This document shows positions 1 to 8,671 of a stretch of DNA of 64,000 bases, in pieces. This DNA is from Fodinibacter sp963695175. GTDB taxonomy: Bacteria > Actinomycetota > Actinomycetes > Actinomycetales > Dermatophilaceae. Positions within the stretch are counted from its first letter, which is position 1. Every line of letters starts with the position of its first letter. Made by a program: the position numbers and the translations under genes. The DNA is taken from NCBI GenBank assembly GCA_963695175.1, contig CAVOGG010000011.1, positions 1 to 64,000 of the forward strand, written 5' to 3'. A model generated the notes under the pieces. It ran no database searches. It was given only the letters and a program-made list of their open reading frames with translations, and had not been told where the DNA came from.

Positions 1-2
1 CG

Positions 3-125
3 CTCGGTCGTTGGCACTGGGAGTGCACGTGCGGCGCAGGCGCCCGCGGCGGGGCTGCCTCGACCGACTGGCACTGGATGGTCACCGCCGCGCTGGTCCA
101 CCAGGGAGCGTGCCCGGGGGAGTGA
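3..125 (+). CDS. C-terminal end of a small protein (cut by window edge)
   Basis: An open frame enters from the window edge and stops at TGA 123-125, giving about 40 residues. The peptide is unlike a random GC-rich frame: it has two tryptophan-histidine pairs, a CxC pair near residue 8 and a final cysteine (GACPGE end), and it reads as the conserved tail of a small Cys/Trp/His-rich actinobacterial protein. The beginning lies outside the window, so length and start are unknown. No function is recognised. It could still be chance, because the frame is short. Confidence 0.4.
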   Translation, partial: LGRWHWECTCGAGARGGAASTDWHWMVTAALVHQGACPGE

Positions 126-1311
126 CCCCCGACCCCCACGCACTGGTTCCCCCAACACTGGTTCCCCCCGTCACCGCTCGGTGACGTCGAACCCCCCGGC
201 TCCGGCCCCCCGGAGCACAACTGTGGTCAGTTCGAGCTGGTGGCGCTGCGCAGCCATCCGCCGACGCGGGTGCGCTGGTCCTCCGCGAAGCGACGCCAGG
301 CGGTGCGGCGAAGGTCGTCGACCATGTCGAGGTGGGAGTCGCCCCACCCAGGGTCAGGACGACGTCGTTGCAGTGGAGGAACTGAGGCCGAGTGCCGGTC
401 TGCGTGATCATGATGACCAGGCCGTTCCGGGTGGTCCCACCCTGTTCATGCCCCTGCATGACGTTCCCCTGCGCGACACACAGTAGGGTCCGCCGTGGCG
501 TAATCGATGGAATGGCTTACCCCCCCTTACTCCCGTGTCGCGAAGGATGGCCGAACGGCTGATGGGGCGATCACGACCAGAGCCCACCGTCCGATGTTGA
601 AACCCAATCGTGCGTGACAGCAGCGAGTTTGAGCCCAGATGCAGGTGACACATTGGCCATGTGTCTGCCGCGCTGTGCGGAAGTCTGGGAGGGCGCTGGG
701 AGCCGCCTCACGACACGCCGCGAGGCGGTCGAGTGGCTCGAGCAGGGGACATGACCTTCGGAATCCGTCGTCACGTCCGAGCTCCCGTCCCGCCGGCTCG
801 GGACCCTGCCGAGGGCCCTCGGGGCCGCCGCTCGGGCAACTGCGGGCCCTCTCCCTGGCCGGGTGGCTGCCGTCCGGCGCCTCCCAGGTCGTCGCGGGCT
901 ACCGCGCCGTAAGCGCTCTGATCGCAACGGCTCCTGCGCGGTAACCGGCGTCGTGGACGCGATGACGCAGCGTCGCCCGAGCGCGGGTCGCGCCTGTGCG
1001 ATGCAGAGGGCGCAGCATCCGGCGCCGGCTGCATCGCTCGGCCGCTCCGCGTGCCGTAGCCGCCCGGATGTCGTCGCGCACGGCCCGCCGATCGTCATCC
1101 CCAGATGTGGGGTCACCCAACCAGCCGCGAACCCCCAGATCTGGTGCCTCTGGCGTCACACCAGCCCCACTGATGGTGCCCCGTCACGCCGGCGACACGC
1201 CCGAGCGGCACTGGACGACACGGCATCCGGGCCCCTGACCTGCGCAAACACACCCGACCCACCGACTTTCGCCGAACCGCTTGCGGTCCGCGTCACATCG
1301 GGACAAGATAG
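126..1311. other. long gene-poor region upstream of nrdR
   Basis: About 1.2 kb has no convincing gene. Frames longer than 80 codons exist on both strands but are Arg/Pro/Ala-rich, lack a ribosome-binding site and have no domain I recognise. The only coding-like signal is a short minus-strand stretch at 227-352, listed separately. In many actinobacteria lexA and a LysM gene precede nrdR, but neither is seen here. Confidence 0.5.
227..352 (-). pseudogene. possible remnant of a small gene
   Basis: On the minus strand, a frame ending at TGA 227-229 encodes a peptide with natural composition (DSHLDMVDDLRRTAWRRF, then WLRSATSSN at the end). The upstream continuation that looks natural (around QFLHCNDVVLTLGG, 355-400) is in a different frame, as if one base had been gained or lost near 350. 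No start codon or family is recognised. It could be a decayed gene, a frame-disrupted small gene or chance. Confidence 0.25.
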
Positions 1312-1327
1312 CCACTACATCTAGTGG
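1312..1327. promoter_or_regulatory. NrdR box
   Basis: A 16-bp palindrome, CCACTA-catc-TAGTGG, lies 127 bp upstream of nrdR. Its size and AT-centred dyad match the NrdR-box architecture known from ribonucleotide reductase promoters, where NrdR represses transcription. A second overlapping inverted repeat (CTACATC at 1315-1321, GATGTAG at 1335-1341) follows and may hold a weaker partner box. NrdR boxes normally come in pairs, and the second box here is not clear. Confidence 0.65.
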
Positions 1328-1342
1328 TTACACCGATGTAGT

Positions 1343-1416
1343 TCGTCCACATGTTGTGCACACGAAATCTCGGTTACCCACAGGTTGTTAACACCAGTGT
1401 CCACCGCTCGTCCACA
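1343..1416 (+). promoter_or_regulatory. cluster of four DnaA-box-like nonamers
   Basis: Four 9-mers within 74 bp each match the DnaA box (TTGTCCACA or TTATCCACA) with one mismatch, all in the same orientation: TCGTCCACA at 1343, TTGTGCACA at 1354, TTACCCACA at 1374 and TCGTCCACA at 1408. They lie between the NrdR box and the nrdR start. DnaA control of nrd genes is known in E. coli; here it is an inference from motif density. Confidence 0.4.
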
Positions 1417-1453
1417 AGCGCCGAGCCGCAACCGCCACGCGAGGGGGTCCGAA

Positions 1454-1975
1454 ATGCACTGCCCGTTCTGCCGCCACACCGACTCGCGGGTCATGGACTC
1501 CCGCGCCACCGACGACGGCTCGAGCATCCGCCGCCGCCGCCAGTGCCCCGAGTGCGGGCGCCGCTTCACCACCGTCGAGACGGCCAGCCTGTCGGTCGTG
1601 AAGCGCTCCGGCGCCACCGAGCCGTTCAGCCGCGCCAAGGTCCTCGTCGGCGTCCGCAAGGCCTGCCAGGGCCGCCCGGTCACCGAGGACGACCTGGCCC
1701 TGCTCGCCCAGCGCGTCGAGGAGACCATCCGCAGCCAGGGCAGCGCCGAGATCGACGCGCACGAGGTCGGCCTGGCCGTCCTCGAGCCGCTGCGCGAGCT
1801 CGACGAGGTCGCCTACCTGCGCTTCGCCTCCGTCTACCAGGCCTTCGACTCCCTCGAGGACTTCGAGTCGGCCATCACCCTCCTGCGCGCCGAGCGTGAC
1901 GCGCTGGGGGAGGAGCCGGCCGGCATCCGGGCAGCCCGCGGCACGTCCGCCGGGGCTGTCACACCCCAGCAGTAG
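1454..1975 (+). CDS. nrdR: NrdR, transcriptional repressor of ribonucleotide reductase genes
   Basis: This 173-residue protein is of family length. The N-terminal zinc ribbon has the expected four cysteines (C3, C6, C31, C34) with the Arg-rich segment between them. An ATP-cone domain fills roughly residues 49-139 and senses ATP/dATP. The ATG at 1454 is chosen because the protein must begin MHCPFC and GAGGGGG sits just upstream; longer in-frame starts would add an unrelated tail. It is followed 57 bp later by nrdJ, the usual actinobacterial pairing, and the NrdR box upstream implies autoregulation. GC3 is very high, like the neighbours. The C-terminal ~25 residues are variable in the family. 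Confidence 0.97.
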   Translation: MHCPFCRHTDSRVMDSRATDDGSSIRRRRQCPECGRRFTTVETASLSVVKRSGATEPFSRAKVLVGVRKACQGRPVTEDDLALLAQRVEETIRSQGSAEIDAHEVGLAVLEPLRELDEVAYLRFASVYQAFDSLEDFESAITLLRAERDALGEEPAGIRAARGTSAGAVTPQQ

Positions 1976-2032
1976 AACAGTCAGATACCAGGTCACCACG
2001 GCCCCCGGAGGGGGGCAGAAGGAAGGGACAGC

Positions 2033-5015
2033 ATGACCGAGACCGCCGGAGCACGTGCAGGTGCTCGCAAGTCCGCCCGCGCCAAGGGGGTGTTCGTGGA
2101 GCGCATCTTCACGACGCCGGGCGTGCACCCCTACGACGAGGTGACCTGGGAGAAGCGCGACGTCGTCCAGCAGAACTGGAAGACCGGCGAGACGATCTTC
2201 GAGCAGCGCGGCGTCGAGTTCCCCGACTTCTGGTCGGTCAACGCCTCCACGATCGTCACGACCAAGTACTTCCGCGGCGCCGTCGGCACCGAGGCCCGTG
2301 AGACCGGGCTGAAGCAGCTGATCGACCGCGTGGTGCTCACCTACGTCAAGGCCGGCAAGGACTACGACTACTTCGGGTCGCCCGAAGACGCCGAGATCTT
2401 CGAGCACGAGCTGACCTACGCCCTGCTGCACCAGGTGTTCAGCTTCAACTCGCCGGTCTGGTTCAACGTCGGCACCGCCAGCCCCCAGCAGGTCAGCGCC
2501 TGCTTCATCCTCAGCGTCGACGACTCGATGGACTCCATCCTCAACTGGTACAAGGAGGAGGGCTTCATCTTCAAGGGCGGCTCCGGCGCCGGCCTGAACC
2601 TCTCGCGCATCCGCTCCTCCAAGGAGCTGCTGTCCTCCGGTGGCACCGCCTCCGGCCCGGTCTCCTTCATGCGCGGCGCCGACGCGTCCGCGGGCACCAT
2701 CAAGTCGCGGCGGCGCCACGCGTCGCGCGGCCAAGATGGTCGTCCTCGACGTCGACCACCCCGACATCGAGGAGTTCGTGCAGACCAAGGCGCGCGAGGA
2801 GGACAAGATCCGCGCGCTGCGCGACGCCGGGTTCGACATGGACCTCGGCGGCAAGGACATCGTCTCCGTGCAGTACCAGAACGCGAACAACTCGGTGCGG
2901 GTCACCGACGAGTTCATGCGTGCGGTCGAGGAGGGTCAAGCGAGTTCGGCCTCACCTCGCGCAAGGACGGCTCGGTCATCGAGACCGTCGACGCCCGCGA
3001 GCTGATGGGCAAGATCGCCGCCGCCGCGTGGGAGTGCGCCGACCCGGGCATCCAGTACGACGGCACGATCAACGACTGGCACACCAACCCCGAGAGCGGC
3101 CGCATCACCGCGTCCAACCCGTGCTCGGAGTACATGACGCTCGACAACTCCTCGTGCAACCTGGCCTCGCTGAACCTGCTCAAGTTCCTCAAGGACGACG
3201 ACACCTTCGACTCGGTGCTGTTCGAGAAGGTCGTCGAGCTGGTCATCACCGCGATGGACATCTCGATCTGCTTCGCCGACTTCCCGACCGAGCCGATCGG
3301 CGAGACCACGCGCGACTACCGCCAGCTCGGCATCGGCTACGCCAACCTCGGCGCGCTGCTGATGGCCACCGGCCACGGCTACGACTCCGAGGGTGGCCGC
3401 GCCATCGCCGCGTCGATCACCTCGCTGCTCACCGGTGCCGCCTACAAGCGCTCCGCCGAGCTCGCCGCGGTCGTCGGCCCGTACGCCGGCTACGCCCGCA
3501 ACGCCGACGCCCACAAGCGGGTCATGCGCAAGCACGCCGCCGCCAACGACGCGATCCGCACCGTCACCACGATGGACAAGGACATCCACCGCGTCGCCAC
3601 CAAGGCGTGGGATGCCGTGGTCAAGCTGGGCGAGAAGAACGGCTACCGCAACGCCCAGGCGTCGGTGCTCGCGCCCACCGGCACCATCGGCTTCATGATG
3701 GACTGCGACACCACCGGCATCGAGCCCGACTTCTCGCTGGTGAAGTTCAAGAAGCTCGTCGGTGGCGGCTCGATGCAGATCGTCAACCTCACGATCCCGC
3801 GGGCCCTGCGCCAGCTCGGCTACACCGAGGAGACCGTCGAGGCGATCGTCGAGTTCATCGCCGACAAGGGTCACGTCATCGACGCCCCCGGCCTGAAGCC
3901 CGAGCACTACGAGGTCTTCGACACCGCCATGGGCGCGCGGGCCATCTCGCCGATGGGCCACGTGCGGATGATGGCCGCGGTGCAGCCGTTCCTGTCCGGT
4001 GCGATCTCCAAGACGGTCAACCTGCCCGAGACGGCGACGGTCGAGGAGATCGAGGACGTCTACGTCCAGGGCTGGAAGATGGGCCTGAAGGCGCTGGCCG
4101 TCTACCGCGACAACTGCAAGGTCGGCCAGCCGCTGTCCGACGGTGGCTCGACCGCCAAGGACGCCGCTGCCGACAAGGCCTCGGCTGCCGTGGCTGCTGC
4201 TACAACTGAGATCGTGGAGAAGGTCGTCTACCGCCCGACCCGCGAGCGGCTGCCGAAGCGTCGTGGCGTCGCAGACGACGTCGTTCGCCGTCGGTGGCGC
4301 CGAGGGCTACCTCACGGCCGGCACCTACGAGGACGGCCGCCTGGGCGAGGTGTTCCTCAAGTTCGGCAAGCAGGGCTCCACGCTCGCCGGTGTCATGGAC
4401 GCCTTCTCGATCGTCACCTCGGTCGCGCTGCAGTACGGCGTGCCGCTCGAGACGTTCGTCGAGAAGTTCACCAACATGCGCTTCGAGCCGGCCGGCATGA
4501 CCGACGACCCCGACGTGCGGATGGCGCAGTCGCTCATGGACTACGTGTTCCGGCGGCTGGCCCTGGACTACCTCGACTTCGACACCCGGTCGTACATGGG
4601 CATCCACTCGGCCGACGAGCGCGCTCGCCAGCTCGAGACCGGCTCGTACGCCCCGGTCGACGAGGAGTCGGGCGAGGACCTCGAGGAGGAGATCGAGTCC
4701 TTCAGCCAGGGCATCGGCGCCTCGTCGAAGAAGTCGGACGCTGCCGCTCCGGCGGCGGCTGAGGCCCCGGCGGCTGCTGCCGCTGAGGGCAGCGAGGCCA
4801 AGGAGCTCGACGCCTCGTCGGTCTCGTCCGGCGCCGGCGCAGCCTCGGCCCGTGAGGTCTCCTCGGAGATCCACTCCTCGGCCGACCTGCTCGCGATGTT
4901 CGGCGACTCCAAGGCCGCGGACGCGCCGATGTGCATGACCTGCGGGACGAAGATGCGCCCGGCCGGTTCCTGCTACGTCTGCGAAGGCTGCGGAAGCACC
5001 TCCGGCTGCAGCTGA
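2033..5015 (+). CDS. nrdJ: vitamin B12-dependent (class II) ribonucleotide reductase, frame-disrupted
   Basis: It reduces ribonucleotides to deoxyribonucleotides using adenosylcobalamin. The start at 2033 has a good GAAGGGA ribosome-binding site, and the span (about 990 codons) fits the family. Conserved pieces include FSFNSPVWFNVG, the NPCSEYM and SSCNLASLNLL segments, the CDTTGIEPDFSLVKFKKLVGGG stretch, SQTTSF, and a C-terminal Cys pair region (CMTCGTKM, CEGCG). The sequence is not one frame: an extra C near 2709, a compensating change near 2940 and a further +1 near 4262 move the reading through three frames, while protein similarity continues across each junction. No in-frame stop lies in the joined product. 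Sequence error is more likely than loss of an essential gene, unless another reductase exists elsewhere. Confidence 0.93.
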
Positions 5016-5030
5016 CGCTCAGTCAAGCGA

Positions 5031-5064
5031 GAGGGCCCGGGCGGAGCAATCCGCCCGGGCCCTC
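5031..5064 (+). terminator. intrinsic-type terminator of nrdR-nrdJ
   Basis: A perfect 15-bp stem (GAGGGCCCGGGCGGA, 4-nt loop GCAA, matching arm) starts 16 bp after the nrdJ stop. It has no T-tract, as is common in high-GC actinobacteria. Confidence 0.8.
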
Positions 5065-5103
5065 GTCGCGCAGCTGGCGTCAGTCGGCCTCGACGTGCGC
5101 ATG

Positions 5104-5593
5104 CCTTCGCAACACCCGGCAGATCGCCGAGGCATTCGGGCCGCTGGCGCCGATGCGGATGTACGCCCGCGGGGGAGAGGGGCCGGAGGTCACCTACGTC
5201 GAGGCCTCGGCCGAGGACGCTCTCGACGTCGCTGACGACCAGATCGACCCGCTGCTGGATGAGGGCTGGCGACCGGAGGACGTCGCGCTCCTGACGACTG
5301 GCGCGCGGCATCACGAACAGGTGGCGCTGCAGGAGTCGGAGGGCCAGGACGGCTACTGGCGGACCTTCTGGGACAAGGACTGTGTGTTCTACGGGCACGT
5401 GCTCGGCTGCAAGGGCCTCGAGCGCAAGGTCGTCGTCCTGTGCGTCAACGAGCGGATGCCGCGCGAGCGGTCCCGCGAGCGGCTGTACGTCGGCTTGTCT
5501 CGGGCGACGGACAAGCTCATCGTCGTCGGTCCGCCAGACGTCATCCGAGACATGGGCGGACCCGCGGTGGCGAAGAAGCTCGGCATCCAATGA
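5104..5593 (+). pseudogene. C-terminal fragment of a UvrD/NERD-type superfamily I helicase
   Basis: About 160 residues read as the end of a UvrD_C_2-type helicase: LRNTRQIAEAFGPLAP at the beginning, DVALLTTGARH in the middle, YGHVLGCKGLERKVVVL (the equivalent of the late helicase motifs) and LYVGLSRATDKLIVVG near the end. The whole ATPase half with Walker A is absent and there is no start codon or ribosome-binding site; the frame emerges directly from the nrdJ terminator region. It looks like the scar left when an accessory block replaced the rest of the gene. It runs in the same direction as the DUF6308 gene 65 bp downstream. Confidence 0.75.
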
Positions 5594-5658
5594 CTCAGGA
5601 CGACATCCGCGGCCCGAGCTCACCAGCGGCACGGTCGCAATGAAGGAGTCCACGATGG

Positions 5659-6420
5659 ATGAGCGCTTCACGACCACTCCCGACGGACTGGACGCCAGCG
5701 ACGCCACATCAGCTCGAGCGCGCGAAGGAGCTCGTCTGGCTGGCGCTCAACGCGGAGGCCGCGGTGGGTCACCTCGAGACCTACTACCGACGAGATGGCA
5801 ACTACGCCGGTGCGACGTTCATCGACCTCGACCCGGTCGACCCCTACTCGTTCACGGCCGCCGACCTCCTGTCGCTGAACCTGCTCAGCGTTGCCGCGCA
5901 ACCGGTCGCGGTCCGCCGGCTGCTCGAGCCGTCACGCGAACGCGGCCACCTGGTGCGTCTGCTGAGCGAGGAGAACCTCCCCATCGACGCGGACTTGGCG
6001 ATGGCCGACGCCGATCAGCTCCTGGCCATGGCTGAGCTGCATGAAGCGGTCAAACGTGCCCTGTCGCCCGCAGACGTCAAGAACCCGAACCCGTGGGTCA
6101 CTGCCTCCAAGCTCTGCGCCCGCAAGCGTCCTGACCTGTTCCCCGTGCGAGACAACGTGGTCTGCAAGCATCTTGGACTCATCGAGCCGAAGGGCAACTA
6201 CGAGGTCGACTGGCAGGTGTTCCGCCACGTCATCCAGGACAACGCCATCCGCCGACGCCTGGACGAGATCGTCGACGAAGCTGCTGGGCGTCCTGGCGTT
6301 GACGTCGGCCATCCGAACCGGCGACTGCGCCACCTTGACGTCGTGCTGTGGATGCACGCAAGGCCGAAGCCACCGGGACTGCGGAGGCGTCGGGAGACAT
6401 GGCGATCTCGCCTCGGCTGA
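5659..6420 (+). CDS. DUF6308 family protein
   Basis: This 253-residue protein resembles the actinobacterial DUF6308 family, whose function is unknown. Family-like segments are the N-terminal helix ERAKELVWLALNAEA, a YYRRDGNY-type motif, DPYSFTAADLLSLNLLSV, the central ALSPADVKNPNPWVTASKLCARKRPDLFPVRDNVV segment, and a final HLDVVLWMHAR. A GAAGGAG ribosome-binding site at 5642 serves two overlapping ATGs (5655 and 5659); only 5659 is in frame with the domain. It converges on the GIY-YIG gene, with stops 6 bp apart. It sits in the accessory nuclease block; a defence role is only suggested by context. Confidence 0.8.
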   Translation: MSASRPLPTDWTPATPHQLERAKELVWLALNAEAAVGHLETYYRRDGNYAGATFIDLDPVDPYSFTAADLLSLNLLSVAAQPVAVRRLLEPSRERGHLVRLLSEENLPIDADLAMADADQLLAMAELHEAVKRALSPADVKNPNPWVTASKLCARKRPDLFPVRDNVVCKHLGLIEPKGNYEVDWQVFRHVIQDNAIRRRLDEIVDEAAGRPGVDVGHPNRRLRHLDVVLWMHARPKPPGLRRRRETWRSRLG

Positions 6421-6425
6421 GGGAC

Positions 6426-6968
6426 TCAGGTCGTTGCGGCCTTCTGACTGACGACGCGTCGCAGCTCGGTGAGTCGACGGCGCACCGGGGTGCTCGGCAT
6501 CCCTTGGAGGTTGAGAGGCGGGTCGAGCAGCCGAAGAACCTCCGTCTCGAGGCGCCCCAGGGTGTCGGCGTCCTCGTAGGGAGCGGCGAGCACTCGAAGA
6601 TGAGCCATCATCCACTGCGTCAGCGCCTGCTCATCAACGGTTTCCGAGTTCTGGCGGTGCGCTTGAACGGCCCCGAGCGTGCGCCTGAAGGTCGAGAACT
6701 CATGGCGCTTGCCGAGATGCATCCCAGCGATGCGCGACCAGAGGGTGTTGCTGGATCGCTTGCCGCTGGGCCACCGCGTGGCCCCCGCGAGGCCGGCGTA
6801 GATCATGCCCGGCTGAATCGTGTGACCGAGTCCGCTGGACAGGTCCGTGGCTGCCTGCTCATCCGCCCACCAGCTGTACAGGCCAGGGACCTTGAGACCC
6901 GTCGGATCCATGCGCAAGGAAATCAGCTGGCGGCAGCGACTTCGCCTCCTCGCGAAGGATTGCGGCAA
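6426..6968 (-). CDS. GIY-YIG nuclease-like protein
   Basis: The domain begins at LKVPGLYSWW...MIYAGLAG, the GIY-YIG hairpin (GLYSWW / IYAGLAG), continues with the conserved arginine helix TLWSRIAGMHLG and ends with a LETEVLRLLDPPLNL-type segment. GIY-YIG enzymes cut DNA, or act as repair or restriction nucleases. The frame opens with TTG at 6968; an ATG at 6911 just before the domain is the alternative start. Natural-looking linker sequence (HDQSAEAFAAILREEAKS, 6920-6990) lies upstream in another frame and joins it to the DUF6884 gene, so this may be the C-terminal domain of a longer fused protein broken by base changes. It is the last gene of the minus-strand nuclease operon. Confidence 0.75.
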   Translation of the reverse strand: MPQSFARRRSRCRQLISLRMDPTGLKVPGLYSWWADEQAATDLSSGLGHTIQPGMIYAGLAGATRWPSGKRSSNTLWSRIAGMHLGKRHEFSTFRRTLGAVQAHRQNSETVDEQALTQWMMAHLRVLAAPYEDADTLGRLETEVLRLLDPPLNLQGMPSTPVRRRLTELRRVVSQKAATT

Positions 6969-7776
6969 ACGCCTCCGCGCTCTGGTCGTGCGTGTGGCGG
7001 GGTGTACGGCCGTGGGTCGACCAGTCCTGATGGCTCGGGTGTTGCATCAGCCGGGGCGGCATACCAATGCTGGCGCGCTCCGAGGCTGAGGCCGGCGAGC
7101 GGCAATGAGACGGCGCAACCCTTCGCGCGGAGGTGATCGGCGATTGGCTCGACGTAGGCGGAGCCCGCGTGGATCTCAACCGTGCGTCCTGCCAGACCGC
7201 CCACGAGGAGGTCGAGGCGTTCGACCACCCAGTTGCCCCAGGCGGCCCGGAAGCTCTGTGGTGTGTCCGGAAGGTAGCGCTCGTACGGCGCCAACCACTC
7301 GTCTGGACCGACGAGGCCGTGCTCGGCGGACAAGATGAACCACGGACGGCCGCTGCTCATCGCATACGCGCGCGCCTGCCGGAAGAGCGGTGAATCGTAG
7401 AGGTCACGCGCCGCGGTCGGGTGGTCGACCTTGGTCTTAGAGCAGGAGATCAGGACGACGTCGGATCCCGTTGATCCCTTCTCGACCGTCCGGCTGCTCG
7501 GCCGGGTCGAACTTGAAGTCGGGGGCGTGTGGGGGTCGACGGTTGAGTCGAGCACTCGCGGACGAACGTGACGTTGTGACCCAGCGAGACATCTGCGAGC
7601 CGGAAGCCTGCGGCTCGCCAGGCGCGCACCTGCGTTCGGTCGCCGCTCCACCAGGCCCGATGGTCGGACGCAGACGTAGGCAACTGGCCGACGATGTCGA
7701 TGAGCTGCTCCCACGTCAGATGACAGGTGTCTCCAGACGTCGTGAGGTAATCGGTCAGGGCGCTCCAGCGAGGCAT
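6923..7776 (-). CDS. DUF7662-DUF6884 protein, frame-disrupted
   Basis: Two domains are seen in different frames. Residues from the ATG at 7776 form a DUF7662-like N-terminal domain (LTDYLTTS, LTWEQLIDIVG, SDHRAWWSGDRTQVRAW, AAGFRLADVSL). From about 7480 downward a different frame carries a DUF6884/YaaA-like domain (DVVLISCSKTK, LYDSPLFRQARAYA, WFILSAEHGLVGPDE, VEIHAGSAYV, ending near GLSLGARQHWYA). The second domain has no start codon of its own nearby, which argues for one fused gene with a base change in the linker near 7480-7540, where a third frame also looks natural. The N-terminus lies 22 bp after the NERD gene. Function is unknown; DUF6884 proteins are common in mobile and phage DNA. 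Confidence 0.65.
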
Positions 7777-7798
7777 ACCTCAATGTCGCAGACTGCCG

Positions 7799-8671
7799 TC
7801 AGGTCATGGAGGGCAATGCAGTCGAGAGGCGCATGGCAATCGCGAACCGGAGCTCGTCGTCGAGTGGACCTTCCTGGGTGACCAGGTTTGACAGGCCCTT
7901 CGGGCCACAGAGGCGGGTGCCCTTCACCCGGCGGTTCTTCTCTCGGAGAGGAAGGGCCGCGTCGACGAAGCACAACACTGGGATGACCGGGATGTCGGTG
8001 TGCTCAGGGGAGGCCAGGGCCCCACGGACCACGTCGCACTGCTTCAGAACGGCGTCGACCAGATCGTTCTTGCGGCGTCCACCGATCTTGAGCGTCTCGA
8101 CGACGGGGCTGAAGAGGCCGCCGGTTCGCTCGACCGAGACGTCGGCGTTCTTGTAGCGCTTTGCGTCGATGACGTAGACGCCGGCTGCCCCGACGAACAG
8201 GTGGTCGATGTTGGAGCGCTTGCCTGGTACCCGACGGTCGTGGAGCGCGTAACCGTGGCCGCTATCCACCAGCGCCGTCAGTGCCTGCGCGACTCGCTCC
8301 TCGCCGGCAGCACCCACCCTCCAAGCGTTGGTGCTCTGGCGACCGTCCGGGTAGAAGAACGTGTTGAGCGCTCGCCAGACGCGCGACCGCTCGGCGCGGG
8401 CAGCGTCGTCCTTGGCCTTGCGGCGCTCATACTCCCGCAGCGCCCCACCACCGGCGACACCCACATCGAGGGTCGGAGGCGCGGGGGCCGGGGCTTCCTC
8501 GAAAGGCGCTGGTGACGTATGGTCCGCCGATCCTTCGTAACAGAGCATGCAGAGGACGCGCTTCTCGCCTCGGTGGTATGCCGCCCGGTCACCTTGGGCG
8601 AGCTCTCTGCCGCAGGCGCACGTCCCGGCGTACCGAAGCCGCATCACCTTGACGTCGGACACGGCCGTCAC
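7799..8671 (-). CDS. NERD domain (nuclease-related) protein with N-terminal zinc ribbon
   Basis: This is a 290-residue protein. It starts with a Cys-rich ribbon (CACGRELAQGDRA then LCMLC), followed by a linker and a NERD domain: GAAGEERVAQAL, HDRRVPGKRSNIDHLFVGAAGVYVIDAKRY, then KQCDVVRGAL and IPVIPVLCFVD. The D...VGxxGVxVIDxK series matches the PD-(D/E)XK-like active site of NERD proteins, so it is predicted to be a nuclease. The GTG start at 8671 overlaps the stop of the upstream PGN_0703-like gene as GTGA, implying translational coupling. A shorter, catalytically altered relative lies at 27395-28045. Confidence 0.88.
   Translation of the reverse strand: MTAVSDVKVMRLRYAGTCACGRELAQGDRAAYHRGEKRVLCMLCYEGSADHTSPAPFEEAPAPAPPTLDVGVAGGGALREYERRKAKDDAARAERSRVWRALNTFFYPDGRQSTNAWRVGAAGEERVAQALTALVDSGHGYALHDRRVPGKRSNIDHLFVGAAGVYVIDAKRYKNADVSVERTGGLFSPVVETLKIGGRRKNDLVDAVLKQCDVVRGALASPEHTDIPVIPVLCFVDAALPLREKNRRVKGTRLCGPKGLSNLVTQEGPLDDELRFAIAMRLSTALPSMT

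Noticed and set aside
571..1116. 181-codon minus-strand frame upstream of nrdR
   Set aside because: Arg/Pro/Ser-rich composition, no ribosome-binding site and no recognisable domain; typical of chance frames in high-GC DNA.
1343..1416. Chromosome replication origin
   Set aside because: No dnaA/dnaN genes, no AT-rich unwinding region, and the boxes sit in the nrdR promoter.
2700..4262. Programmed ribosomal frameshifting in nrdJ
   Set aside because: Three shifts, none at a slippery heptamer, and other unrelated genes show the same extra-base pattern, so indels are more likely.
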